NCBI GenBank assembly: GCA_963989385.1
Contig: OZ022509.1
Coordinates: forward strand, 77,398,667 to 77,462,666
DNA: 64,000 nucleotides
Source: Ctena decussata
Lineage: Eukaryota; Mollusca; Bivalvia; Lucinida; Lucinidae
Direction of reading: 5' to 3'
Part shown: piece by piece, positions 1-10,049 of the stretch
How positions within the stretch are numbered: the stretch's first letter is position 1
How the letters are laid out: each line of letters opens with the position of its first letter
Notes under the pieces: generated by a model
The model's input: the letters and a program-made list of their open reading frames with translations, nothing else
What the model was told of the DNA's origin: nothing
The model's database searches: none
Program-made: the position numbers and the translations under genes

Positions 1-160
1 TGAGAAATAAGAAAAAATATCTTTGAATTATCCTCAATACCCCTTCTTATCTGGAGCTCTGCATGTAACCTATGTTTTTATGAAGGAATATAGAAAAATA
101 TCATTAAAGTTACTCTGTTGCCCCTTTCTTATCTGGAGCACTTTTCATGAAGGTGATTTC
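1..160. repeat. Partial MITE-1 fragments in PDIA6 intron
   Basis: Two copies of the end motif CTTATCTGGAGC (near 47-58 and 129-138) and a GAGAAATAAGAAAAA segment match the ends and flanks of the MITE-1 foldbacks at 4090 and 4509. Boundaries are unclear because the window begins inside it. Confidence 0.45.
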
Positions 161-166
161 ACTAAC

Positions 167-293
167 CTTGATAATCTGTGGGTTTCTGTTTATTGTCTCC
201 AAACACCTTTATAGTTGGGAATCCCTGTATCTGATACTGGCCTCCCAAACTTTTGTGTTCATCCGCGTTTACTGCACCTACTTTCACAACTCC
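167..293 (-). CDS. PDIA6: PDIA6 coding exon 4
   Basis: 127 bases between TTTGCAG and GTTAGT. It encodes [19 protein letters not shown] and the cis-proline segment [12 protein letters not shown], ending DYQ plus one base (phase 1). These are the core strand and cis-Pro loop of a PDIA6-type thioredoxin domain. The next exon lies beyond the left edge. Confidence 0.92.
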
Positions 294-3200
294 CTGCAAA
301 GGACAAACAGAAATCACAAACTTTAAGCAATTTTTCTTTCTTTTTGACATGAAATTTTGACATTTTGTTATTGAATTTTGCATATATTCTGAACAAAAAG
401 ATTTATGTCAGCAGAATAAATTTTATTTGGACATGCTTACAAGGTATCTCTGAGGTAAGATACTGCCAAACTGAAACATTGAAATTTAAGCGGCTGAATG
501 TTATTCTTACACATTAAATTGATTTTAATCCATTAATTTAACTCAATTATTTTCTGTAAAATAATTTTGCTCTACATTTCCTATGTGTTTTCCTATATAT
601 TAAAAAGACAAGCGCCCAAATGTGTACAGTTCACTGCATGTTGTGACATGGTGAATGTTTTTTTTTTTTTTTTTTTTTTTATAATTTAGAGACTGAAGTG
701 TCACAACAGGATTTCATAAACAAGAGGGCCATGAGGCCCTGAACCGCTCACCTGAGCAATTGGCAAAGTTGCTTTTTCTTATGTCTGAAATTGTCAAAAT
801 ATGAGTCTAGGGTCAAAAGTCAAAGACTGACCATGACCTCTTTTACTCATAAATCTTCATGTGCTAATAGGCATTAAGACAACCATATATACCATTTTTA
901 GGCCAAAATCTTCAAAACTTTCCATGAAACCATATTTTCTAGCATTTTCCCATATTTAACCATGCTGCAAAAAAGGTCAAGGTGAACCCAAGGTCATCAT
1001 TTGAACAGTCTTGGAAGTACTCTAGTACTCCATGCTACTTACCAAGTTTCAAGGCCATAGGCATATTGGTTCTGGAGAAGAAAAATATTAAGGTTTATAT
1101 CATAAATGGGTATGGCGGCCATGTTGTCATGTGACCTGGACCATTTGAACACATTTTTGTTCCCTCATTCCCTGGAGGCTCTATATGAAATGTGACTACA
1201 ATTGGCCCTTTGGCTTTTGAGATAATGTTTGAAAATGTCAAAATATGAGAGATCTGGGTCAAAGAATGACCTTGACCTCTTGTACTCATAATTCTTCATG
1301 ACCTCATTAGGATGACTGTATATACCAAGTATCAGGCCAAAATTTTCAAAAATTCCCATGAAATCTTATGTTGTAGCATTTTGCCATATTTGACCTTGCC
1401 GTAAAATGGTCAAGGTCAAGCAAAGGTCATAATTTGAACAATCATGATAATACTGGAGTACCCAATGCTACATACCAAGTTTCAAGGCCATCAGTCAACT
1501 GGTTCTGGAGAAGAAGATTTTTAAAGGTTTTTACCATATATGGGCATGGCGGTCTTGTTGGTCATGTGACCTGAACCGTTTGAACAAAATTTCATTCCCT
1601 CAACCCCTGGAGGCAAAATATGAAATTTGGTTACAATTGGCCCAGTGGCTTTGGAGAAGATTGTTTGAAAATGTCAAAATATGAGAGTTCTGGGTCAAAG
1701 GTCAAATAATGACCTTGACCTCTTATACTCATAGATCTTCATGTACTCCACTGCATTTACCAATTTTAGGCCTTACTCTTCAAAACTTTCCATGAAATCA
1801 TATGTTCTAGCATTTTTCCATAATTGACCTTGCCGTAAAAAGGTCAAGGTCAACTCAAGGTCATAATTTGAACAATCTTGATAGTACTTGAGTACCCAAT
1901 GCTACTACCAAGTTTCAAGGCCATCGGTCAATTGGTTCTGGAGAAGAAGATTTTAAAAAGTTTTTACCATATATGGGCGTGGTGGCCATGTTGGTCATGT
2001 GATCTGGACCGTATGAAAATTTTTTTGTTCCCTCAACCCCTGGAGGCTCTATATGAAATTTGGTTTCAGTTGGCCCAGTGGTTGTTGAGGAGATTGTTCG
2101 AAATTGTCAAAATATGAGAGTTCTGGGTCAAAGGTTAAAGAATGACCTTGACCTCTTATACTCATAAATCTTCACATACTCATTAAGATGACTGTAGATA
2201 CCGATTTTTAGCCCAAAATCTGCAACAGTTTCCAAGATATCTTATGTTCTAGCATTTTGCCATATAAAAGCACAAGGAAGCAAATTTGACCTTGCCGTAA
2301 AAAAGGTCAAGGTCAACCCAAGGTCATAATTTGAACAATCTTGATAGTACTCGTGTACCCAAAGCTACATAACAAGTTTCAAGGCCATCGGCCTATTGGT
2401 TCTGGAGAAGAAGATTTTTTTAGGTTTTTACCATATATGGGCGTGGCGGCCATGTTGGTCATGTGACCAGGACTGTTTGAACAACTTTTCGTTCCCCCTC
2501 CCTCTGGAGGCCACATATGAAATTTGGTTACAATTGGCCCAGCAGTTTCAGAGGAGAAGTCATTTGAAATTGTGGACGGACGGACGACGACAACGACGGA
2601 GCCTTACCATCCTATAAGCTCCCCCGGAGCCGCTGGCTCAGGTGAGCTAAAAATATGGAAAATTATCCTCAACTTATTTTCATTAACCTTCTGTATGTGG
2701 AACACTGACTTCAGCATTTTACTGCAAATTTCACTGTACAAAATCAGACTTTGATTGTAACAATATGTCTATAATTATAGAAATACAACACATATCATTG
2801 AATTCAAAATACATTATTCTATGACATTTCAACCCCAAAATATATGTTTATCTGAAGGTCTGTATTACCTTGAGGGCTGTTGCGGCCTTTTTCCAGTCAG
2901 GAGCTAAGCTTTGACAATGTCCACACCTGGAAACGAATATTATATGAATTAAACTATTGATATTTTACTTCTTTTCTCATTTATGAGAGTGATAAAACTA
3001 AATATCTTTAGGTTCTGAATACAGAAGACAAAAGACATGTAATTCTAGCCATACTAGATGAATAGATTTCTTCAATTACTATAATTAGTCCTTTTACCGT
3101 AAAACTTCTATAAATTGGGACATCTTCAACAACTACTGTAACTTAAAACTGAACAAATTTTTGATGGAAAAGCAAACAGTGTAGACCAGATCAGACTGCT

Positions 3201-6200
3201 CCTAAGGGAGCAGTCTGATCTGGGTCTGCAAAGTCTGATCTGGGTCTGCACTGTTTGCTTAGACCTATCTGTCCCAATATTTAGAACTTTTGTGGTAAAA
3301 TAAGTTTTCTTTAAAAACTATACTATTACTAAGCAACAAGATGGGCTCAATGGCCGCTCATATTTAGTGTGTGAGCAACATCGTAAGGAAAAAAACCTCT
3401 AGGGATTCACAAACAGTTCCTTCAGAAGATGTTTGTTATACACTGTATTTTATTTATTTGATAAGATGGGTTTCCCTCTTCAATCATACCCGAAAACACT
3501 AGTTCTGTCTTATGAGATGGGTCTAGATTTTTGGGACTGTTTTCGAAAAAAATAATACATGTATCTTATACAGAAATTAACATGACTGATTAACATATTT
3601 GAGGAAGGAAATGAACTTATATTACCCAGTCGTATATCATGAATATGGTGCATATACGCTGATAATAATGCCAACAGAAGTGGACTGAAGTGGTCAGGGC
3701 CAGCACAGTTTGTCTGTTTGGAGATGAAGCTTATGTACTCTTGTACAGAGATGAGGATGAGACTTATGTACTCTTGTACAGAGACGAGGCTTATGTACTC
3801 TTGTACAGAGATGAGGTTTATGTACTCTTGTACAGAGATGAGGCTTATGTACTCTTGTACAGAGATGAGGCTTATGTACTCTTGTACAGAGATGAGGCTT
3901 ATGTACTCTTGTACAGAGATGAGGCTTATGTACTCTTGTACAGAGATGAGGCTTATGTACTCTAGCACAGAGATGAGGCTTATGTACTCTTGTACAGAGA
4001 TGAGGCTTATGTACTCTTGTACAGAGATGAGGCTTATGTACTCTTGTACAGAGATGAGGCTTATGTACTCCTGCAGAGATGAGGGTTATCAGAGCTCTAG
4101 ATAAAAGGGGTATTTGATGACAATTGAGGGATAATTTTCTTTATTTCTCATTGAAACCATATGTTGTGACCCCTCATCTGAACCGTCTCATCACCCCTCA
4201 TCTGAACAGTCTCGATGAGACGGTTCAGATGAGGGGTCACAACATATATTTTTATCCAGAATTAACAAAAATTATCCCTAATTATCACCAAATACTCCCT
4301 CTTATCTAGGGCTATGGGCTTATGTACTCTTGTACACAAGTTTACCTTCTTACAACAGCTCTCAATATATTATACAAAGAACTAGTTGAGGCAAAAAATT
4401 TTTTTCTTTTTTCTTTACAGACATAAACCTGAATTGCAGAAGTCTGAATTGTTTTGGCCAGCAGAATCAGATGAGGGGCTATAACTTGTTTCATACGCAA
4501 ATTTAACATTCAGAGCCCTAGATAAGAGCGAGTATTTAGTGACAATTAGGGATGGTTTTTGTTAATTCTGGATTGATTGATTGATTTGATGCTTAACATC
4601 CACAGTAAACAGCTATGGTCATGTCGGGACGGTCAGTTAACCTAACCGCACTATTCCTGGGTAGGCTTAAACCTCAGAAGCGGTTAACCAGGACTAAGTG
4701 CACATACTTTCGCCAGTAACTGACTGTTAATTCTGGATAAAAACATATGTTGTGACCCCTCATCTGAACCGTCTCGACGAGACGGTTAAGATGAGGTGTC
4801 ACAACATATATGGCTTCCATGAGAAATAAAAAAATTATCCCTCAATTATCATCAAATATCACTTTTATCTAGAGCTCTGTATAATTAATACCATCAAATG
4901 TTCTCTTGCATTAAAGTGAAGATAATCTGGAGTTGTATGGAGTGCTTGATCCAGGGTTGCCACTTATCCTTTGTTTCAAAATTCCCCGATTTTTCCAAAA
5001 TTTTCATTTTTCCCATACCCTTTTTATGGATCAAAAAGATAATTTTACTCTTTACTTTGACAATGCTAACTGTATCACTTAGACAGCCCCGGTAGCTCAG
5101 TAAGTAAAGTACTGGCCTGCTGATCCAGCGGTTCTGGATTCAATCCTTGCTTGGGGCAAGAACATTTTCAAATGTAAACAGGGTTCCACTGCTCACAGCC
5201 TTTCATTGTCTCCCTCTCATCATCCTGATATGACTGAAATACTGTTGAAAAGGACATAAAATCGCAAGTCATCTTTCCTTCTATGTATCAGAGGGGGAGG
5301 TGCAAATTCTTTCCTTTAAAAGTAGGCTTTAATGAGGAGCCAAATGTGCCTGAACAATCTCTCTAGAATGTATGACCTCTCCCCTTGAACAGATTAAATA
5401 TATGTTTTCTTAAGACTGCCATGGCCATTTATTTTCAAATTCCCTGACTTTTCAAGTCATGACCAACCACAAAATTCTCTGACTTTTCCCTGACCTGAAA
5501 AAAATCATTTTCCAGATGAATTTTTTTTCCCTGACCATGGCAACTGTGTTGGTCATTCTTACCATGGAGCATAGAATTCTACCATCCACACTTCATCCCC
5601 TTGTATTACAAGTTTGTTGAAATTGCTGGGGGTTAGTTCCACCACATCATCTGAACTACTGTAGAAACCACTGACACTTGTTGCTATGGCAACCAGGCAA
5701 ACTATAATGAAAGACAAAATGTTCAGTCATTAGAAATATCCTGCATGGCACAAAATGATGAATCTACATTCAAATGCCCTTATACATATAACGTGACATC
5801 TGATTGGCTAACGGCAAAAATATGTGACAGTATATTCTGCGATATACTGTAGCAAACCCGACGTCATTATAAAACGTCACTTCTCATTGGCTGACGTTTG
5901 GTTTTAGGCTGCTGAAAGCGCCTGCAATTAAAAGTTGAAAATGTGAAAAAGTGCATTAGAATGGGGATAACTATATTGAAATTTGCCATTTGTGGAGGTA
6001 AATCGTCGGTTTTATGGTCGCAAATTGCGTCACGGATCCGCTGACGCGTCACCGTAAAACGAAATTTCCGACCATAAAACCTGCGATTTACCTCCCCAAA
6101 TGACAATTTTGAATACAGTTATCCCCTAATTCATTGATTCAATGTTGATACAATGTAAAGTCAACACTGAGTGCCAGCTGGGATAGCTAGCTTCCCTGAC

Positions 6201-6879
6201 CACAGGTCCTGGTGAATGATTGTCCTTGGGATGTAGCATCAGTAATTTGGCTGTGAACAATTCTGATTCTGAAACTAATGGAAAGTTTATATACCAATAT
6301 ACCAGTTTATTTGTTTACATATAGTGAGATTTGTAAAATGACAAATAAATTGTCGATCAACAAATAATTCGTCATTTTGTCAATTTCTTAAGACTGGTAT
6401 TTGCTCAGCACTAAAAACATGGCTTGTTTTTTCTAAACCCCCCCCCCCCCCCTGCCCCGCCCAATCCTGCCCGCAGGGTGTGTGGCTGTGGTTGGTTACA
6501 AACAACTAATGCACAGAATTTTCTCTGAGAATACATTGGGAATCTTTGCTGGGCTCCTGCAGGAAAGGAGTATTTTAAGCTCTGTGATTTTTCTCAAAGA
6601 CATTGCAGTGAATGGACATAAATTAAATTTAAAAGCCCAACTCAGGGGTTGTCTTTTATTCGACTTTGCTGGAAATTTTCATCACAACTGACCTGCACTA
6701 AAATCTGTTTCAAGATAATGTTTTATTTGACTAAAATAGAATTATTCAGTTCGACCACGAAAACTAATGACAATGATAAATTTTCCACAACTGCACGACT
6801 TGGTTCATTAATAACCATGCCATGCGCTGTACTTTCATATAATATAAATTATGAAACACTTACAGACAACTGTCTTCAT
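167..6879 (-). CDS. PDIA6: PDIA6-like protein disulfide isomerase, 5' part (four coding exons, continues past left edge)
   Basis: ER-lumen thiol-disulfide oxidoreductase that forms and isomerises disulfides in secretory clients. The joined exons 6864-6879, 5563-5701, 2869-2926 and 167-293 give 113 residues. Residues 1-17 are a hydrophobic signal peptide ([17 protein letters not shown]). [16 protein letters not shown] follows, the mature N-terminus expected of PDIA6. Next comes the first thioredoxin domain, with FYAPW before the CGHC active site (53-56) and the cis-proline in GFPT (P97). Every junction is AG/GT and the phases agree (1, 2, 0). The start is the only ATG whose exon ends in phase 1 and completes the signal peptide. 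The second thioredoxin domain, the b-type domain and the retention signal must lie left of position 1. No frame damage is visible. The recognition is from memory of the family; no alignment was run. Confidence 0.93.
720..2647 (+). mobile_element. Tandem-core (pearl/Helentron-associated-like) element 1, in PDIA6 intron 3
   Basis: Starts ACAAGAGGGCCATGAGGCCC then CGCTCACCTGAG, and ends CTCAGGTGAGC, so GCTCACCTGAG recurs inverted near both ends. The element is flanked by TAA on each side (717-719 and 2648-2650). The interior is about four copies of a roughly 450-bp unit. Each unit carries phrases such as GTTCTGGAGAAGAAGA, GGCGGCCATGTTGGTC and AAAGGTCAAGGTCAA. A GACGGACGGACGACGAC run precedes the 3' end. 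No protein is encoded. The architecture resembles bivalve pearl and Helentron-associated elements; that assignment is inference. Confidence 0.7.
2869..2926 (-). CDS. PDIA6: PDIA6 coding exon 3 (CGHC active site)
   Basis: 58 bases between TTTCCAG and GTAATA. It encodes [19 protein letters not shown], the redox-active motif and following helix of the first thioredoxin domain. It ends in phase 0 and joins exon 4 directly. The CGHC pair is the catalytic cysteine pair of the PDI family. Confidence 0.93.
3719..4083. repeat. 27-bp minisatellite
   Basis: About 13 head-to-tail copies of a 27-bp unit (GAGATGAGGCTTATGTACTC plus TTGTACA). One early unit has a 6-bp insertion and one carries CTAGCAC. Because 27 is divisible by three, several frames on both strands stay open; they are repeat artefacts, not genes. 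It lies in PDIA6 intron 2. Confidence 0.95.
4090..4314. mobile_element. MITE-1 foldback element, copy 2
   Basis: Ends are AGAGCTCTAGATAAAAGGGG and an inverted CCTCTTATCTAGGGCT. The centre is a long hairpin built on TGTTGTGACCCCTCATCTGA and its complement, around GTCTCGATGAGAC. An extra CCCCTCATCTGAA unit is duplicated in the left arm. Non-coding. Confidence 0.75.
4509..4876. mobile_element. MITE-1 foldback element, copy 3, interrupted by a SINE
   Basis: Same family as the copy at 4090, with AGAGCCCTAGATAAGAG at the left and ATCTAGAGCTCT at the right. The hairpin TGTTGTGACCCCTCATC...GTCTCGACGAGAC occupies 4748-4810. A SINE sits at 4574-4724 between two copies of a 14-bp duplication, so the MITE is the older insertion. 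Confidence 0.75.
4574..4724 (-). mobile_element. SINE family 2, 5'-truncated, inside MITE-1
   Basis: Minus-strand SINE body ending in a (TGAT)n-type tail (GATTGATTGATTTGATGC on the plus strand). The tRNA head is missing. Flanked by perfect 14-bp target duplications, TGTTAATTCTGGAT, at 4560-4573 and 4725-4738. The body matches copies at 33459, 55443, 59694 and 63505. Confidence 0.85.
5091..5290 (+). mobile_element. SINE family 1 with tRNA-like head
   Basis: Head GCCCCGGTAGCTCAGTAAGT to CTTGGGGC is about 72 bases with a closing acceptor stem. It has an A-box-like TAGCTCAGT and a degenerate B box GGATTCAATCC. The body holds GGGTTCCACTGC and TGACTGAAATACTGTTGAAA, shared with copies at 12834, 27828 and 38688. 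A mutated B box argues against a functional tRNA gene. Confidence 0.8.
5563..5701 (-). CDS. PDIA6: PDIA6 coding exon 2
   Basis: 139 bases, entered after a pyrimidine tract and ATAG, left through a GTAAGA donor. It encodes the rest of the signal peptide, the [15 protein letters not shown] segment and the strand leading to FYAPW. The Trp codon of PWCGHC is split TG/G with exon 3 (phase 2). An in-frame stop lies upstream of the acceptor, so translation cannot start within this exon. Confidence 0.92.
5953..6131. repeat. Palindromic MITE in PDIA6 intron 1
   Basis: Near-complete inverted repeat. GGGGATAACTATATTGAAAT at the left matches the complement of AATACAGTTATCCCC at the right, and GGAGGTAAATCG...GGTTTTATGGTCG mirrors CGACCATAAAACC...CGATTTACCTCC. 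The centre is CACGGATCCGCTGACGCGTC. Non-coding. Confidence 0.75.
6170..6270 (+). mobile_element. LINE 3' end fragment (GATTCT tail family)
   Basis: CTAGCTTCCCTGACCACAGG then TCCTGGTGAATGATTGTCC, ending AATTCTGATTCTGA. The same 3' end occurs in reverse at 51605-51850, where the coding C-terminus is still present. Only the untranslated end survives here. Confidence 0.6.
6311..6640 (+). repeat. Dispersed ~330-bp repeat, copy 1 (with poly-C tract)
   Basis: From TTTACATATAGTGAGATTTG through a C16 run, CCAATCCTGCCCGCAGGGTG and ACAAACAACTAATGCACAGA to GTGAATGGACATAAAT. A second copy at 10351-10682 interrupts a LINE. The nature of the element is unknown; no terminal inverted repeats were found. Confidence 0.7.
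6864..6879 (-). CDS. PDIA6: PDIA6 coding exon 1 (micro-coding exon)
   Basis: Sixteen coding bases encode MKTVV plus the first base of a Phe codon, followed by a strong GTAAGTG donor. The exon supplies the start of the signal peptide. It joins exon 2 in phase 1, giving a continuous hydrophobic leader. It is too short to find by ORF length alone. The 5' UTR presumably extends right from 6880. Confidence 0.8.
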
Positions 6880-6972
6880 ATCTGTGAAGCTTTTCGTTGA
6901 GATTTCTTGGACACTGTACAAATATTTTGATGCGAGATGAGAAAGGCCGAACGGAATCGCGCAAAGGCTGAG

Positions 6973-6991
6973 CGTGTCGAGATTTGATTGG
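6973..6991 (-). promoter_or_regulatory. ER stress response element-like box upstream of PDIA6
   Basis: Read on the minus strand the site is CCAAT, nine bases, then ACACG. This matches the ERSE consensus CCAAT-N9-CCACG at nine of ten defined bases with exact spacing. It ends about 94 bp upstream of the PDIA6 ATG, a normal promoter-proximal position. ERSEs bind NF-Y and ATF6 and drive ER chaperone genes in the unfolded protein response, which suits PDIA6. Site and spacing are seen; function is inferred. Confidence 0.6.
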
Positions 6992-7444
6992 CTGAAACCA
7001 TTTTCGACGTGTCGGCCGGGAAACACCTTTCCCAATTATCTCCCTTGACTAAATTGCCGGGTACCGGTAATGACAGAAAAAATCGGACACAGACTTTACG
7101 ATCCCGGCCAATTGAAACCAATTGCGATTCAATGCTGTCAACGTAAGGTTGGGCCTGCGAAGAGCTTTTTGGTTCTCATCATTCACGGGTATCACAGACT
7201 TTACTCTCACTTACAGGAAAAGCAAATTCATCTGATTGAGGAACATGTTTGCTCCATGTTCTAGTTCTAGTTGAAATATCTTCTGCCAATGAAGGCACAC
7301 CTCCTTCTGGAATAGTAGTCCGCAGCACACGTCTTTTACAGTTAAAATGACAGTCTTTTCCCGTCACCCTATTTACACTTTAAGGAGAAACTATTTACAT
7401 CATCCCTACTGGTTCGTGCTGCGGCCTGTTTTGCGTCTCATTCT

Positions 7445-8496
7445 CTTACGCTTCGCTTAGTGAAATGTTTCTGTAAACTTTTTGCAGATGATACAAAGAT
7501 ATATAACGTTAAACCTATAGGATCTGTTCAGGACCAAACTTTACTTCAAGAGGACTTATTTTCAGTCTGCGACTGGTCTGACGACTGGCTGTTATTATTT
7601 AATATACAGAAATGCATATATATCCAGTTTGGGAATGTTAAATTTGAATACGATTATAAAATGAGAGATTCTAAAGGAATTATTCGCCCATTACAGAGAG
7701 ATATTCAGGAAAAAGACTTGGGTATACTTTTTCAAGAAAACCTTAAATTTGATAAACAAATTTCACAGTCAGTAGGAAAAGCCAACCAGATACTGGGTTT
7801 GATCAGGAGATCTTTTGCATATTTGGACAGTAGTTTATTCCTGAAGTTGTATAAATCATTAGTACGTCCTATTATTGACTATGGAAATGTCATATGGTAC
7901 CCATTTACTAAAAAGAACAAGAAACTCATAGAAAATGTCCAGAGACGAGCTACGCGACTAGTTCCAGGATTATATGGTCTGTCTTATACAGAAAGATTAT
8001 CTGCTTTGAAATTATTCTCATTGGAGTACAGACGTAAACGAGTGAGTGAACTCGGGTATAACGTCCCACCAACAACGAGGTCATATGGAGACGGGACATC
8101 GGTTTAAAGTCTCATCCGAAAGACCGGAGAAGCGGGGGATCGAACTTGCGACCCCTGGATTGGTAGTCCGGAGTGTTAGCCACTACACTACAGCCGCTCC
8201 TCAGACGTAAACGAGGGGATATGATTCAGTTGTTCAAGATTTTGAATGGAATTGAAGATATCCAGGCAGAGTCTATGTTTACATTTTCTTCTAATACAAC
8301 AAGGGGTCATTCTAAAAAGTTATTCAAGCCAAGATGTGTTAAAGGATTTCGACAGCATTCTTTTTGTGTCAGATGTATTGATCCTTGGAATAGTTTGCCT
8401 TCAAAAGTAGTAAATTCGAAAACAGTGACAGAATTTAAAAACCAACTTGATATAACCTGGAAGCATCAATATTACGACGTTGGTGAAGTTTATTAG
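7445..8496 (+). pseudogene. LINE reverse transcriptase fragment split by a SINE
   Basis: Non-LTR retrotransposon C-terminal half. It opens at the RT motif C (CKLFADDTKIY), then shows DWSDDWLLLFN, KSLVRPIIDYGNVIW, QRRATRLVPGL and ends FKNQLDITW. The reading frame breaks at 8043 where a SINE is inserted, and resumes after the duplicated target at 8202. The 5' two thirds (endonuclease, RT motifs A and B) are missing. This is typical of the jockey/CR1 superclade; it is a dead copy. Confidence 0.9.
8043..8201 (-). mobile_element. SINE family 3 (tRNA-derived) inserted in LINE
   Basis: On the minus strand: GGAGCGGCTGTAGTGTAGTG, A box GTGGCTAACACTC, B box AGTTCGATCCCC, then CGCTTCTCCGGTC. Flanked by perfect 14-bp duplications CAGACGTAAACGAG at 8029-8042 and 8202-8215. 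The duplication and the broken LINE frame fix both boundaries. Confidence 0.9.
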
Positions 8497-8652
8497 GGGC
8501 TCGGAACGGGTGGCTAGCAATCCTTTTGTTAAGAAAAGAGCAACAAGTATTTCCATATATGAGCATAAACCGGAAGTGACTGATCACACTAAAAGTTTTA
8601 CCAATATTGGCGGTGAAGACAAGCCGAAAGGGCTTAAAGATTCACCGTTGGA

Positions 8653-9600
8653 TCAAGTACGTATCAAGTACGTGACAGTGTGGGGCAATTTCTTATACCT
8701 TTCTACATGAAGTGCGTGGCACAGCCGTCGTGAATGTCTTTCTATTGTTCTGATGTCTGATCCAGTGAGGTTAAGATCTGCTGCCAACATAGAACAGTCA
8801 AGCAGGAGTTGTAGTAGCACTGTTGTGTTATGTGACTCAAGCAAAACGTCCAGTTCAGTACATTCCCGTCTTAAATCCAGTAATATAGGTCTTCTTATAT
8901 GTTCAAGGGATTCACCCTGGAGCACAAAATGCTTTAGAGTTTCATCTTCCTGTTTACAAAGTAGACAAACAGGGCTAATCTGGTTTTGATTAAATGAAGA
9001 TCTGTTCACTTGTAATATGTACGTTCCAGTCACCAGCTTGATCTTGGTGTGTATTCTTGGTACGTCTCTAATTCCACTAGGGTCTTGTATAAGGGTTGAT
9101 CTCACCCCTGGCTGGTAGCAGTCTAAATTAAGATGATGGAGGCTTGGATATAATGCTGCCCTGGACTGCAGCACCTCTGTCCAGTACTTCTCTACGTGAC
9201 TTTTGACAGTCTTCTTCCACCGGTATTTAGTAGGGGGTGTGTCCAACAAAGTCCACGGAGTTGGTAACTAGTACTTCCATAGGATATTTCGGAGATCTAC
9301 AAACCAACTACTGGATTTATCTCCCTTTACTGATAACTGCCGTCTGGCTACCTGTTTTTCAATTGCCTCTTCATCCAATCGACAAATGCTACCAAAGAGG
9401 GTCAGGGATCTGCTGTGGATCACCCCTTCTAAAGGAATAGAACCGGTCATGTTGAATAAAAGCTTGTTGATTTTCATGAAATATATTAGAAGTGGCTGTT
9501 TCGGCTACACTTGATATATTGGTATGATGTACAAGTTTCCATGTTGAAAAATCCATCTTTTTTACATTGTATGAGTGTGCCATGTTATGTTTATTTTTTG
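8653..9600 (-). pseudogene. LINE C-terminal region, frameshifted
   Basis: Minus-strand frame 8653-9249 has a zinc-finger-like CLLCKQEDETLKHF and a leucine-rich tail. The upstream frame to about 9477 carries GVIHSRSLTLFGSICRLDEE, a phrase typical of molluscan LINE C-termini, but is out of frame. The first two thirds of the element are absent. It lies tail-to-tail with the plus-strand LINE ending at 8496. Confidence 0.75.
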
Positions 9601-10049
9601 ATTTTGTCATGTTTTGCCAATCTTAATGCAATGTGCTGAGTAATGCTCGAACCGGCCACACTTAGGATTTTGATATGGATGGTTTCATGTTGTTAAGGGA
9701 AAACTGAGTACTCCAGACGAATAAATGGGCCCATACAGCAAATTTCATATAAATGTGTATAAAAATTGAAATATTGAAAAAAAAAAAAATTACTAACTGC
9801 GGCTATTCTTTACAGGATTTATATGCATGCTTATGCATGTTTTATTATCTGTGACTAAATTAATATATATGCGTTCTATTACAGGATTATACTGTGAGTC
9901 ATTAATTTGACTTTACTTATAGTAGTTTATACAAGTGAGACAGCACGGCTAATTATGGCCTTGAAACAAACCAAACAAACCAAACCATCCAGGGTCTATC
10001 ATGGCCAGAATATCTCAGGTCAACGGTTTGATTGGGCCGTGACACGACA

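Noticed and set aside
2641..2650. Helitron 3' end (hairpin followed by CTAA) for elements 1 and 2
   Set aside because: The hairpin plus CTRR look is present, but there is no TC 5' start, and the TAA flanks on both sides fit a short target duplication equally well. Left open rather than claimed.
3690..4083. CRISPR-like array
   Set aside because: Head-to-tail units with no unique spacers, in a eukaryotic genome.
3510..4104. Open frames of up to 152 codons on both strands across the 27-bp repeat
   Set aside because: The unit length is a multiple of three and lacks stops; peptides are pure repeats with no start or splice context.
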